Shown here piece by piece: positions 1 to 5,620 of a stretch of 7,167 nt of DNA (position 1 is its first letter; every line of letters begins with the position of its first letter). The DNA comes from Clostridia bacterium. GTDB lineage: Bacteria; Bacillota; Clostridia; Oscillospirales; CAG-272. The stretch lies in contig JAFNZX010000117.1 in the NCBI GenBank assembly GCA_017382615.1, positions 1 to 7,167 on the forward strand, written 5' to 3'. The translations under genes and the position numbers were made by a program. Under the pieces are notes generated by a model. The model worked only from the letters and a program-made list of their open reading frames with translations, searched no databases and was not told the origin of the DNA.

Positions 1-35
1 ATGAATAATGAAGAATGAAGAATGAATAATGAAGA
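1..35 (+). repeat. Heptamer tandem repeat, left arm (5 copies of ATGAAKA)
   Basis: Five head-to-tail 7-bp units run from base 1: ATGAATA, ATGAAGA, ATGAAGA, ATGAATA, ATGAAGA, followed by ATTGTGG. The array may continue left of the window. The same units, with the same ATTGTGG junction, occur in inverted orientation at 159-186, so this is one arm of a symmetric element. A 7-bp period does not fit a codon pattern and no coding frame uses it. Function is unknown; similar short tandem repeats occur in intergenic DNA of many bacteria. Confidence 0.85.
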
Positions 36-45
36 ATTGTGGTTT

Positions 46-73
46 GAAAAAGAGCCGAGGGCGGCTCTTTTTC
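46..73. terminator. Rho-independent-type hairpin (left, bidirectional form)
   Basis: A perfect 12-bp stem (46-57 with 62-73) closes a 4-nt AGGG loop. The GC-rich core GAGCCG/CGGCTC is flanked by an A-run on the left and TTTTT on the right, so it can terminate from either side. If the gene left of the window runs rightward, this would be its terminator; for ispE it would be a back-up. The stem core is the same as that of the hairpin at 130-156; only the loops differ. Confidence 0.7.
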
Positions 74-77
74 TATA

Positions 78-126
78 ATAAATCAAAGAAAATCGGTTGC
101 ACGCAACCGATTTTCTTTTGATTTAT
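78..126. other. Central long hairpin at the palindrome centre
   Basis: An inner 13-bp complementarity (88-100 with 103-115, core GAAAATCGGTTGC) would in practice close on a 4-nt CACG loop. Three more A-T pairs and, after a single bulged T at 119, about seven further pairs extend the stem to 78/126. The stem has no GC-rich base followed by a clean U-run, so on its own it is a less typical terminator than its two neighbours. It marks the symmetry centre of the larger palindrome. Confidence 0.7.
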
Positions 127-129
127 ATA

Positions 130-156
130 GAAAAAGAGCCTTCCCGGCTCTTTTTC
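130..156 (-). terminator. Rho-independent terminator of ispE
   Basis: An 11-bp stem (130-140 with 146-156) closes a 5-nt loop. Read on the minus strand it gives GAGCC, loop GGGAA, GGCTC and then TTTTTC, a classic intrinsic terminator, starting 27 nt past the ispE stop codon. The A-run on the other side makes it bidirectional. Confidence 0.75.
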
Positions 157-165
157 ATCCACAAT

Positions 166-186
166 TATTCATTATTCATCATTCAT
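166..186 (-). repeat. Heptamer tandem repeat, right arm (3 inverted copies)
   Basis: On the minus strand the units read ATGAATG (186-180), ATGAATA (179-173) and ATGAATA (172-166), then ATTGTGG (165-159). They mirror the left array at 1-42. The outermost unit overlaps the TGA stop codon of ispE (185-183), so the repeat touches the coding end of the gene. Confidence 0.8.
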
Positions 187-1064
187 GACTCAATGCGGTT
201 CACCGGTCTGCAAACGAATGCTGCCGTGCCCGTTTGCGCGATCTCATCACGTACGCGCTGCGCTGCATTCTCATCGGTAAAAATACCCACCACGCTGGGG
301 CCGCTGCCGCTCATCAATGCCCCGATTGCACCGCCTTCCAGCATGGTTTTCTTGGCAGTGGCTGCCACCTTATGCACGGGCAGCACGACGGACTCAAAAA
401 TATTATACATGGTATCGGTCATGGCGGCAAGATTTCCCTGCTCCATGGCGTTGACCACACGTGCAAGACGCACCTCGCTCATGTCCCCCTGCTCCTTAAA
501 ATCACCGTACGTTGCGTCCAGCGCACCGTACGCCCACGGGGTGTTGATCCCCTCCCCACCGCGCGCGATGACCAAGACACACGCCGGCATGGGGGCACAC
601 GCTTGCATGATCTCTCCGATGCCACGCGTGATGCGCGTACCGCCTACAAGGCAAAACGGCACGTCTGCGCCAAGGCTTGCGCCAAGGGCAAGCAATTCCT
701 GCTCGTTATATTTGCCGAAATGCGCGTTGAGCGCGCGCAAAACCGCAGCGCAGTCCGCGCTGCCGCCCGCAAGCCCCGCTTGCAGGGGGATATGCTTTTC
801 GATATCTATCTCAATTCTGCAAGGCACAAGCCCGGAGAAATACCGCTCGGCTGCCTTATAGGCAAGATTCCCTGTGTCGCACGGCAGTCCGGGAAGGTCA
901 CAACGCAGGGTGATGCAGCCGCTCTGATGCTCGCAAACGCGCACGCTGACCTTATCGTACAGATCTACGGCTTGCATAATACTGACAATATCGTGATATC
1001 CGTTTGCCCGTCTGGCAGTCACATCCAGATACAAATTAATCTTGGCATAAGCACGCATTTCCAT
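183..1064 (-). CDS. ispE: 4-diphosphocytidyl-2-C-methyl-D-erythritol kinase
   Basis: IspE is the cytosolic GHMP-family kinase of the MEP isoprenoid pathway; it uses ATP to phosphorylate the 2-hydroxyl of CDP-methylerythritol. The 293-residue product is of normal family length. Visible signatures: N-terminal AKINLYL with Lys8; GYHDIVSIMQ at 22-31; the glycine-rich GHMP ATP loop PLQAGLAGGSADCAA at 93-107; GADVPF at 132-137 with the probable catalytic Asp134; and the C-terminal GHMP motif SGSGPSVVGIF at 252-262. I chose ATG 1064 because GAAGGGG lies 7 nt upstream (1078-1072). In-frame starts further up (1097, 1145) fall in or before the -10 box and cannot be in the transcript. MRAYAKIN at 1058 is a weaker alternative. 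The gene appears monocistronic, diverges from the rightward operon, and ends inside a heptamer repeat followed by hairpin terminators. Confidence 0.96.
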   Translation of the reverse strand: MEMRAYAKINLYLDVTARRANGYHDIVSIMQAVDLYDKVSVRVCEHQSGCITLRCDLPGLPCDTGNLAYKAAERYFSGLVPCRIEIDIEKHIPLQAGLAGGSADCAAVLRALNAHFGKYNEQELLALGASLGADVPFCLVGGTRITRGIGEIMQACAPMPACVLVIARGGEGINTPWAYGALDATYGDFKEQGDMSEVRLARVVNAMEQGNLAAMTDTMYNIFESVVLPVHKVAATAKKTMLEGGAIGALMSGSGPSVVGIFTDENAAQRVRDEIAQTGTAAFVCRPVNRIES

Positions 1065-1095
1065 GGCAAATCCCCTTCTTTTTTTCGTCCTTTTC

Positions 1096-1124
1096 ATTAT
1101 AACACACTCTCCCCTCTTTGGCAA
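1096..1124 (-). promoter_or_regulatory. Sigma-A/sigma70-type promoter of ispE
   Basis: On the minus strand, TTGCCA (1124-1119, one mismatch to TTGACA) is followed by a 17-nt spacer and a perfect TATAAT (1101-1096). The expected transcript start is near 1089, giving a leader of about 25 nt with the ribosome site and then ATG 1064. Confidence 0.8.
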
Positions 1125-1139
1125 GAGAAAAAAGTGTGT
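1102..1139. promoter_or_regulatory. Symmetric dyad over the ispE -35 region (candidate operator)
   Basis: Two nested inverted repeats share one centre (1120.5): outer 7-bp arms ACACACT (1102-1108) and AGTGTGT (1133-1139), and inner 5-bp arms CTCTT (1114-1118) and AAGAG (1123-1127). The dyad covers the -35 box and the spacer of the ispE promoter, a typical place for a repressor site. No regulator is identified and chance is possible in this A/T- and C/T-rich stretch. Confidence 0.35.
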
Positions 1140-1189
1140 ACGCATTATTAAAATTCACTGCATGGGGTGGAAATCTTGCAAGCAATCTC

Positions 1190-1218
1190 TTGACGGAAGG
1201 ACTTGTTTGGTATATAAT
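1190..1218 (+). promoter_or_regulatory. Sigma-A/sigma70-type promoter of the rightward operon
   Basis: TTGACG (1190-1195) is separated by exactly 17 nt from a perfect TATAAT (1213-1218). The expected transcript start near 1225 gives a leader of about 50 nt before ATG 1275. It is divergent from the ispE promoter, with the two -35 boxes about 65 nt apart. No other strong promoter is seen ahead of the next four genes, so this is the likely operon promoter. Confidence 0.82.
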
Positions 1219-1274
1219 ATAAGGTGCGGGATTTTATGCCCCCTCGCAGCATTTCATTACATTGGGAGAATCGT

Positions 1275-2819
1275 ATGCAAACGCAAAAAATCAAAGGACA
1301 AAAGGTTTATATGATTGCCGCGCTCGCCGTTGCCACAGTGGGTATTTTACTCTATGCTATTGTCAACGTAGGCGCAATCAAGGAATTCATCGGGCGGGTA
1401 TGGATGATATTTGCCCCCGTCATTTACGGCTTTTGTCTGGCATATCTATGCAATCCGATTATGAAGATCTTTGACGACCACGTGTTTAAAAAGATCAAAT
1501 TTCCCGGGCTGCGTCGCGGATTGTCGTTGACCATGACCACGCTGATTGTGCTTGCCATCATTGCCCTGCTTTTGGGCATTCTCGTTCCCGAGATCTTACG
1601 CAGCATCCAGCGTCTGATCGCCAACTACGATACGTATCTGGACGAAATCATCGGGCTTGTCAACGAAGGAATTGCCCGGTTGGAAAATCTATTGGGCAGA
1701 GCCTCTGCCGAGGGTACACAGTACATCGATCCCGAGGAGCTTAAAACAGCACTGACCAAAGCCATCAACTCCGTATTCGACTCCTCTAAGAGCCTTTTGG
1801 AGCAGATCTCAGATCTCTTCAACGAAAATTCCTCTTCTACGCTTAAAAAGATTTTAGACAAGCTCTTCCCCTATACCGGCACACTGATCGGCAAGGTGTA
1901 CGTGTTCATCATTGACGCATTCTTCAGTATTCTGATTGCATTCCACCTGCTTGCCACCAAGGAAACTCGCCTGGCGCAGATCAAAAAGATGCGCAGAGCA
2001 TTATTTACCAAGGAACAAAACAAGTTTATCAACAACGTTCTGAATATCATCAACAACTCCTTTGGCAGCTACATTGAGGGCAAGATGCTTGACTCTGCAA
2101 TTATCTTCGTGCTGTGTCTGGTCACCTTCTGGATCTTTGATATATCCGAATATTTCGTGCTTATCGCGGTTTTGATCGGTATTACTGACATTATCCCTAT
2201 CGTAGGACCGTTCATCGGTGCAATTCCCGGCGCCTTTATCATTCTGATTACCAATCCCTCCAAGCTTCTTCTCTATATCATTCTCGTACTACTCATTCAG
2301 CAGCTGGAGGGCAATATCATCAGCCCCAAGATCCTGGGCGATCAAATGGGCGTCAGCGCACTTTGCGTGCTGATCTCTATTGTGGTCATGGGTGCGATCT
2401 TTGAAGGAAGTCCTATTGCGCTTATTCTTTCCGTCCCCCTGTTTGCGGTCATGGTGGAGCTTGGCAAAATGTTCATTGAGGCAAGGCTTGTGAAAAAAGG
2501 CTTTCCCACAGATACCGCAGAATACTTCCGCGGAGCAACGACGGAGGATGAGATCGACCTTGCCATTCACTATCAGAACAGAAAGTTAGCTTACTACTTT
2601 GAGCGCAGCAAGATCAAAAAATGGCTTGATCGCCGCCGCGAGCAAAGAGCGCAGAAAAAGCTGCAACAGCAAGCTGCCATGCAGGCTGCCGCACAGGATC
2701 AGACCGAGATCACCGAGCAGACAGAACCGATTGAGCAGGTCGAACAGGTCACTATCCCCGATTTGACAGAGGCACCGAATGCGCAGAACGCGGACAACGA
2801 CAAGCAATCTCAAGAATAA
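1275..2819 (+). CDS. AI-2E family transporter (YhhQ/YdiK/TqsA-like membrane protein)
   Basis: A 514-residue polytopic inner-membrane protein of the AI-2E family (Pfam PF01594), whose members are linked to export of small molecules such as autoinducer-2 or to Na+/H+ exchange; the substrate here cannot be read from sequence. Likely membrane segments: about 12-31, 43-60, 84-104, 202-228, 272-288, 292-327 (probably two), 330-345, 360-378 and 380-402. The long soluble region at about 105-200 between the third and fourth segments is typical. Family signatures are SYIEGKMLDS (265-274), GITDIIPIVGPFIGAIPGA (302-320) and EGNIISPKILGDQMG (345-359). After the last segment comes a basic helix (445-465) and then a Gln/Glu/Thr-rich acidic tail to the end. 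ATG 1275 is chosen because GGGAG (1264-1268) lies 6 nt before it; an upstream in-frame ATG at 1224 lies at the transcript start and has no ribosome site. Confidence 0.9.
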   Translation: MQTQKIKGQKVYMIAALAVATVGILLYAIVNVGAIKEFIGRVWMIFAPVIYGFCLAYLCNPIMKIFDDHVFKKIKFPGLRRGLSLTMTTLIVLAIIALLLGILVPEILRSIQRLIANYDTYLDEIIGLVNEGIARLENLLGRASAEGTQYIDPEELKTALTKAINSVFDSSKSLLEQISDLFNENSSSTLKKILDKLFPYTGTLIGKVYVFIIDAFFSILIAFHLLATKETRLAQIKKMRRALFTKEQNKFINNVLNIINNSFGSYIEGKMLDSAIIFVLCLVTFWIFDISEYFVLIAVLIGITDIIPIVGPFIGAIPGAFIILITNPSKLLLYIILVLLIQQLEGNIISPKILGDQMGVSALCVLISIVVMGAIFEGSPIALILSVPLFAVMVELGKMFIEARLVKKGFPTDTAEYFRGATTEDEIDLAIHYQNRKLAYYFERSKIKKWLDRRREQRAQKKLQQQAAMQAAAQDQTEITEQTEPIEQVEQVTIPDLTEAPNAQNADNDKQSQE

Positions 2820-2843
2820 ATACATCAACGAGGTACAAACAAA

Positions 2844-4679
2844 ATGGATCAGCAAAACGTCAACAAGGGCGGGATCTCGGTAGATACCGAGCATATCTTC
2901 CCCATTATCAAAAAATGGCTCTATTCCGAAAAGGATATTTTTCTGCGTGAAATCGTTTCCAACGCAACTGACGCAGTCACCAAATATCAAAGATTGCAAT
3001 CGCTTGGCGAAATTCCCTCTTCCGACGACGCCTACCGCATTACGGTTGAGCTGGACAAGGACGCTCGCACCATCAGCGTGTCCGATAACGGCATCGGCAT
3101 GAGCCGTGAGGAGCTGCAAACCTACATCTGTAACATTGCACTTTCCGGTGCGTTTGACTTCATTCGCAAATACGAGGGTGAAGGCGCGGCAAACGGCATT
3201 ATCGGTCACTTCGGTCTGGGCTTTTATTCGGCATTCATGGTATCCGACAGCGTAGAGATCTTTACCAAGTCCTTTACCGATGCTCCCGCCGTTCACTGGA
3301 TATGCGACGGTGACGGCAACTGGACCGCAGAGCCCTGCGACAAGCCCGAGCGCGGCACGACCGTCATTATGCACGTCAGCGACGACGAGAGCGAATACCT
3401 CGACCGAGGCAGACTTTCCGGCATGCTGCGCAAATACTGCGCGTTTATGCCCGTAGAAATCTACTTTACGGATGCGGATGCAGATACCGATGGCAAAGAA
3501 TCCCCCATCAACGATACTAAACCGCTCTGGCAGGCAAATGCCGCGGATTGCACCGAGGAGCAGTACGCAGAGTTTTACAACAAGGTGTTCTCCGATTTCA
3601 AGCAGCCCCTCTTCCACATTCACATCAATGCCGATTATCCTTTGAATTTCAAAGGAATTCTCTACTTCCCCCGCATCTCGTCCGAATATGAATCGGTGGA
3701 AGGACAGGTCAAGCTGTATTACAATCAGGTATTCGTTGCCGACAACATCAAGGAGGTTATTCCCGACTATCTGCTGATGCTGCGCGGTGTGCTGGATTGC
3801 CCCGAGCTTCCGCTTAACGTTTCCCGCAGCTACCTGCAAAACAACTCCTACGTAACCAAGGTTGGCGCACACATTGTCAAAAAGGTTGCCGACAAGCTCA
3901 ACTCTCTTTGCAATCTTGAGCGCGAGCAGTACGAAAGCATCTGGAACGACATCCGCATTTTCGTGGAATACGCCTGCATGCGTGACCGCAAGTTCTACGA
4001 CAGAGTCAAGGGCAGCCTGCTGCTTTCCCTGACCGACGGCAAGCACGTCACCATTGACGAATATCTTGAAGCTGCCAAGGAAAAGCACGAGGGCGTTGTC
4101 TACTACACCACGGATAAGGCGCTGCAGGCGCAGTATATCTCCATGTTTGCCGCCCAGGGCATTTCCGTTGCAGTGCTTGAAAAAACGCTGGATACCCAGT
4201 TTGTTGCATCACTGGAGAATTATCGCGACGACGTCAAGTTCAAGCGCATTGACTCCGACGTAGCCGAGGCTCTCAAGGGCGACGGTGAGGTGAGCGATCA
4301 GCCCGCGCTGACCGAGCTTTTCAAGCGCGTCAGCGGCAACGAGCAGCTGAGCGTTACCTATCAGCCGCTCAAGGCGCAAGGCGTGCCTGCTATGCTCAAC
4401 GTGACCGAGGAATCCTCGCGCATGGCAGACATGATGCGCATGTACGCCATGAGCACGGGTTCATCCCCCATGGAATTTCCGCTTGAATATTCACTGGTGA
4501 TAAACACCTCCTCCGCACTTTACCAAAAGATGCTGACGCTTTGCGAGCAAGCCCCCGATAAGGCTGAGCTGTTGGCACGCCAGATTTATTCCCTCTCGCT
4601 GCTGGCACAGCGTAAGCTGAGCGCAGAGGAGCTGGAGCAGTTCCTTTCGGGCAGCTTCTCTCTTTTGGAGCTTTTATAA
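2844..4679 (+). CDS. htpG: Molecular chaperone HtpG (bacterial Hsp90)
   Basis: A cytosolic ATP-dependent Hsp90 chaperone that works as a dimer to remodel client proteins. The 611 residues cover all three domains. N-terminal GHKL ATPase: FLREIVSNATDA at 33-44 with catalytic Glu36 and Mg-binding Asn40; DNGIGM at 81-86; lid and glycine loop IIGHFGLGFYSAFMV at 119-133; GTTVIMHV at 171-178. Middle domain: LYFPRIS (273-279), YYNQVFVAD (292-300) and LPLNVSRSYLQ (322-332) with the ATP-contacting Arg328. C-terminal dimerisation domain: about 485-611. The SRSYLQ form (rather than SREILQ) and the C-terminal pattern match, from memory, the Bacteroides/Clostridia type of HtpG. GAGG (2830-2833) precedes ATG 2844 by 10 nt, a slightly long spacing. 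The gene lies 24 nt after the AI-2E gene. No CIRCE operator is seen upstream, so HrcA control is not indicated. Confidence 0.96.
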   Translation: MDQQNVNKGGISVDTEHIFPIIKKWLYSEKDIFLREIVSNATDAVTKYQRLQSLGEIPSSDDAYRITVELDKDARTISVSDNGIGMSREELQTYICNIALSGAFDFIRKYEGEGAANGIIGHFGLGFYSAFMVSDSVEIFTKSFTDAPAVHWICDGDGNWTAEPCDKPERGTTVIMHVSDDESEYLDRGRLSGMLRKYCAFMPVEIYFTDADADTDGKESPINDTKPLWQANAADCTEEQYAEFYNKVFSDFKQPLFHIHINADYPLNFKGILYFPRISSEYESVEGQVKLYYNQVFVADNIKEVIPDYLLMLRGVLDCPELPLNVSRSYLQNNSYVTKVGAHIVKKVADKLNSLCNLEREQYESIWNDIRIFVEYACMRDRKFYDRVKGSLLLSLTDGKHVTIDEYLEAAKEKHEGVVYYTTDKALQAQYISMFAAQGISVAVLEKTLDTQFVASLENYRDDVKFKRIDSDVAEALKGDGEVSDQPALTELFKRVSGNEQLSVTYQPLKAQGVPAMLNVTEESSRMADMMRMYAMSTGSSPMEFPLEYSLVINTSSALYQKMLTLCEQAPDKAELLARQIYSLSLLAQRKLSAEELEQFLSGSFSLLELL

Positions 4680-5591
4680 ATGAACGGTGATTTTCTTGCG
4701 TACGTTGGACACGGGGTGCAAGACCCCGTCAGCAGCGTACAGCAAAATCTTGCCGAGCTTGATACAAGGCAGCAAAGTCTTTACCGTGCACGTGCCTTTT
4801 GGTTAGGAGAGCTGCTGGCAGATCAAGCCCGGGACACACTCCCCTTGGCAGATGATCTGCAGGAGCTGTTAGAGCAGCTGACGGCGAACTCCTCCTTGGC
4901 GTATGATTCCTACGCGGCTGCTTTGCAATATGCCGATCTTCTTGCGCTTTGCCGCGAGATGACAGCGCACTGCCCCACACTTTATGAAAGCGTCTTTGCC
5001 GATCTGTTCGGTACGTACCAATCCCCCTCACCCGAGGCGCAGGGGCGTGTGGCGTACGTGGAAAACAGTTACACCGAGCAGGCGTTTATGGAGCTGACGG
5101 GCTTTATCAAAAATCGCAGAGTGGCATATTTTCACGGCTTTGAGGACGTATGCCAGGAGGTACACAGCGGTCTTTGCGAATACGGTATTTTGCCCGTAGA
5201 ATCCACAGCGGACGGCACGATGGCGGGACTTTTGCGCTTGATTGAGTTGTATGATCTGCGCATATGCGCGCTGTGCTACGTGCCCACTCCGCAAAGCGGC
5301 AGAACCGCCTTTGCCTTGGTGCGTGCATCGCTGCCCATTCAGCAGCCCTTGCAGCAGTACTGTATCGATCTTTTGCTCTCCCCCGCCCTGCCAACCAATG
5401 CGGGCACGCTGATCACGGTCGCTACGCTGTGCTCACACACGCTGCTGCACGCATCCACCTATACGGGACAGGACACGGAGCAATTCCGCCTGCGCTTTGC
5501 CATTGAGCCGAGCACGCTGTATCCCTTCCTGCTTTATCTGCTGCTTTTCTGCGCAGACGTGACCCCTATCGGGTTTTATCCGGTCAAATAA
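4680..5591 (+). CDS. Prephenate dehydratase-like protein with ACT-like C-terminus (probable pseudoenzyme)
   Basis: I do not recognise this 303-residue protein as a standard enzyme, but it resembles a reduced P-protein (chorismate mutase-prephenate dehydratase-ACT). Residues 124-200 look like the first half of a prephenate dehydratase domain: YVENSYTEQAF (126-136) for the usual GxxGSYSExAA, FEDVCQEVHSG (154-164), then YGILPVEST (168-176) for the PIEN motif. RTAF (208-211) sits where TRF is expected, but only about 33 residues after PVEST instead of about 100, so the second lobe appears missing. Residues about 225-303 end in ...FRLRFAIEP...PIGFYPVK, like an ACT domain (FxVDxEG...LGSYP). Residues 20-118 are helical and AroQ-like at best (LAELDTRQQSLYRAR). 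Catalysis is doubtful; amino-acid sensing is conceivable. The ATG follows the htpG TAA with no gap, using GGAG inside htpG (4667-4670, 9 nt away). The ORF is certain; the function is inference. Confidence 0.6.
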   Translation: MNGDFLAYVGHGVQDPVSSVQQNLAELDTRQQSLYRARAFWLGELLADQARDTLPLADDLQELLEQLTANSSLAYDSYAAALQYADLLALCREMTAHCPTLYESVFADLFGTYQSPSPEAQGRVAYVENSYTEQAFMELTGFIKNRRVAYFHGFEDVCQEVHSGLCEYGILPVESTADGTMAGLLRLIELYDLRICALCYVPTPQSGRTAFALVRASLPIQQPLQQYCIDLLLSPALPTNAGTLITVATLCSHTLLHASTYTGQDTEQFRLRFAIEPSTLYPFLLYLLLFCADVTPIGFYPVK

Positions 5592-5620
5592 AAAAATATA
5601 AATAAAAAGGAATGCATACC
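5584..5620 (+). promoter_or_regulatory. AT-rich translation leader, copy 1
   Basis: This leader of the TSCPD gene holds TCAAATAAAAA, then AAATAAA, the ribosome site AAGGA (5607-5611) and AATGCAT before ATG 5621. The same blocks in the same order precede the next gene at 5876-5908. It overlaps the stop codon of the upstream gene. It has no hairpin. Confidence 0.5.

Larger units (their letters stand above)
22..179. repeat. Long imperfect palindrome (about 158 bp, arms about 78-80 bp)
   Basis: Reading inward from 22 on the plus strand and from 179 on the minus strand gives nearly the same sequence to the centre at about 101/102. In order, both arms carry the heptamer ATGAATA, a second heptamer with one difference, ATTGTGG, a 2-3 nt spacer, stem GAAAAAGAGCC, a variable 5-6 nt loop, stem GGCTCTTTTTC, an AT-rich link with one 1-nt indel, CAAA(A), and GAAAATCGGTTGC. 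Differences are confined to a few substitutions, the loops and single-base indels. The element sits just past the end of ispE. It could be a bidirectional terminator cluster, a MITE-like or REP-like mobile repeat, or both. The left flank is outside the window, so no target-site duplication can be tested. Confidence 0.8.

Noticed and set aside
1..187. The left-end repeats as a CRISPR array
   Set aside because: The units are 7 bp in direct tandem without spacers, and the three hairpins are not regularly spaced direct repeats; no cas gene is present.
97..1151. Long plus-strand frames (97-861 and 234-1151) opposite ispE
   Set aside because: They begin within the palindrome or inside ispE, lack ribosome sites, and their products have no domain features; ispE on the minus strand is unambiguous.
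1225..1274. A riboswitch or attenuator in the leader of the AI-2E gene
   Set aside because: The leader is only about 50 nt with no hairpin and U-run and no recognisable riboswitch core.
2820..2843. A possible CIRCE heat-shock operator ahead of htpG
   Set aside because: The 24-nt gap contains no TTAGCACTC/GAGTGCTAA inverted repeat and no promoter; htpG appears to be read from the upstream operon promoter.
2586..4088. A 500-codon open frame on the minus strand across the end of the AI-2E gene and most of htpG
   Set aside because: It crosses a gene boundary, has no recognisable domains, and lies antisense to two clear protein families; it is a by-product of codon bias in the plus-strand genes.
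5592..5620. A TATAAAT sequence (5597-5603) as a -10 box for the TSCPD gene
   Set aside because: It lies only a few bases before the ribosome site, so the transcript would start at or past it, and no -35-like hexamer is present about 17 nt upstream.
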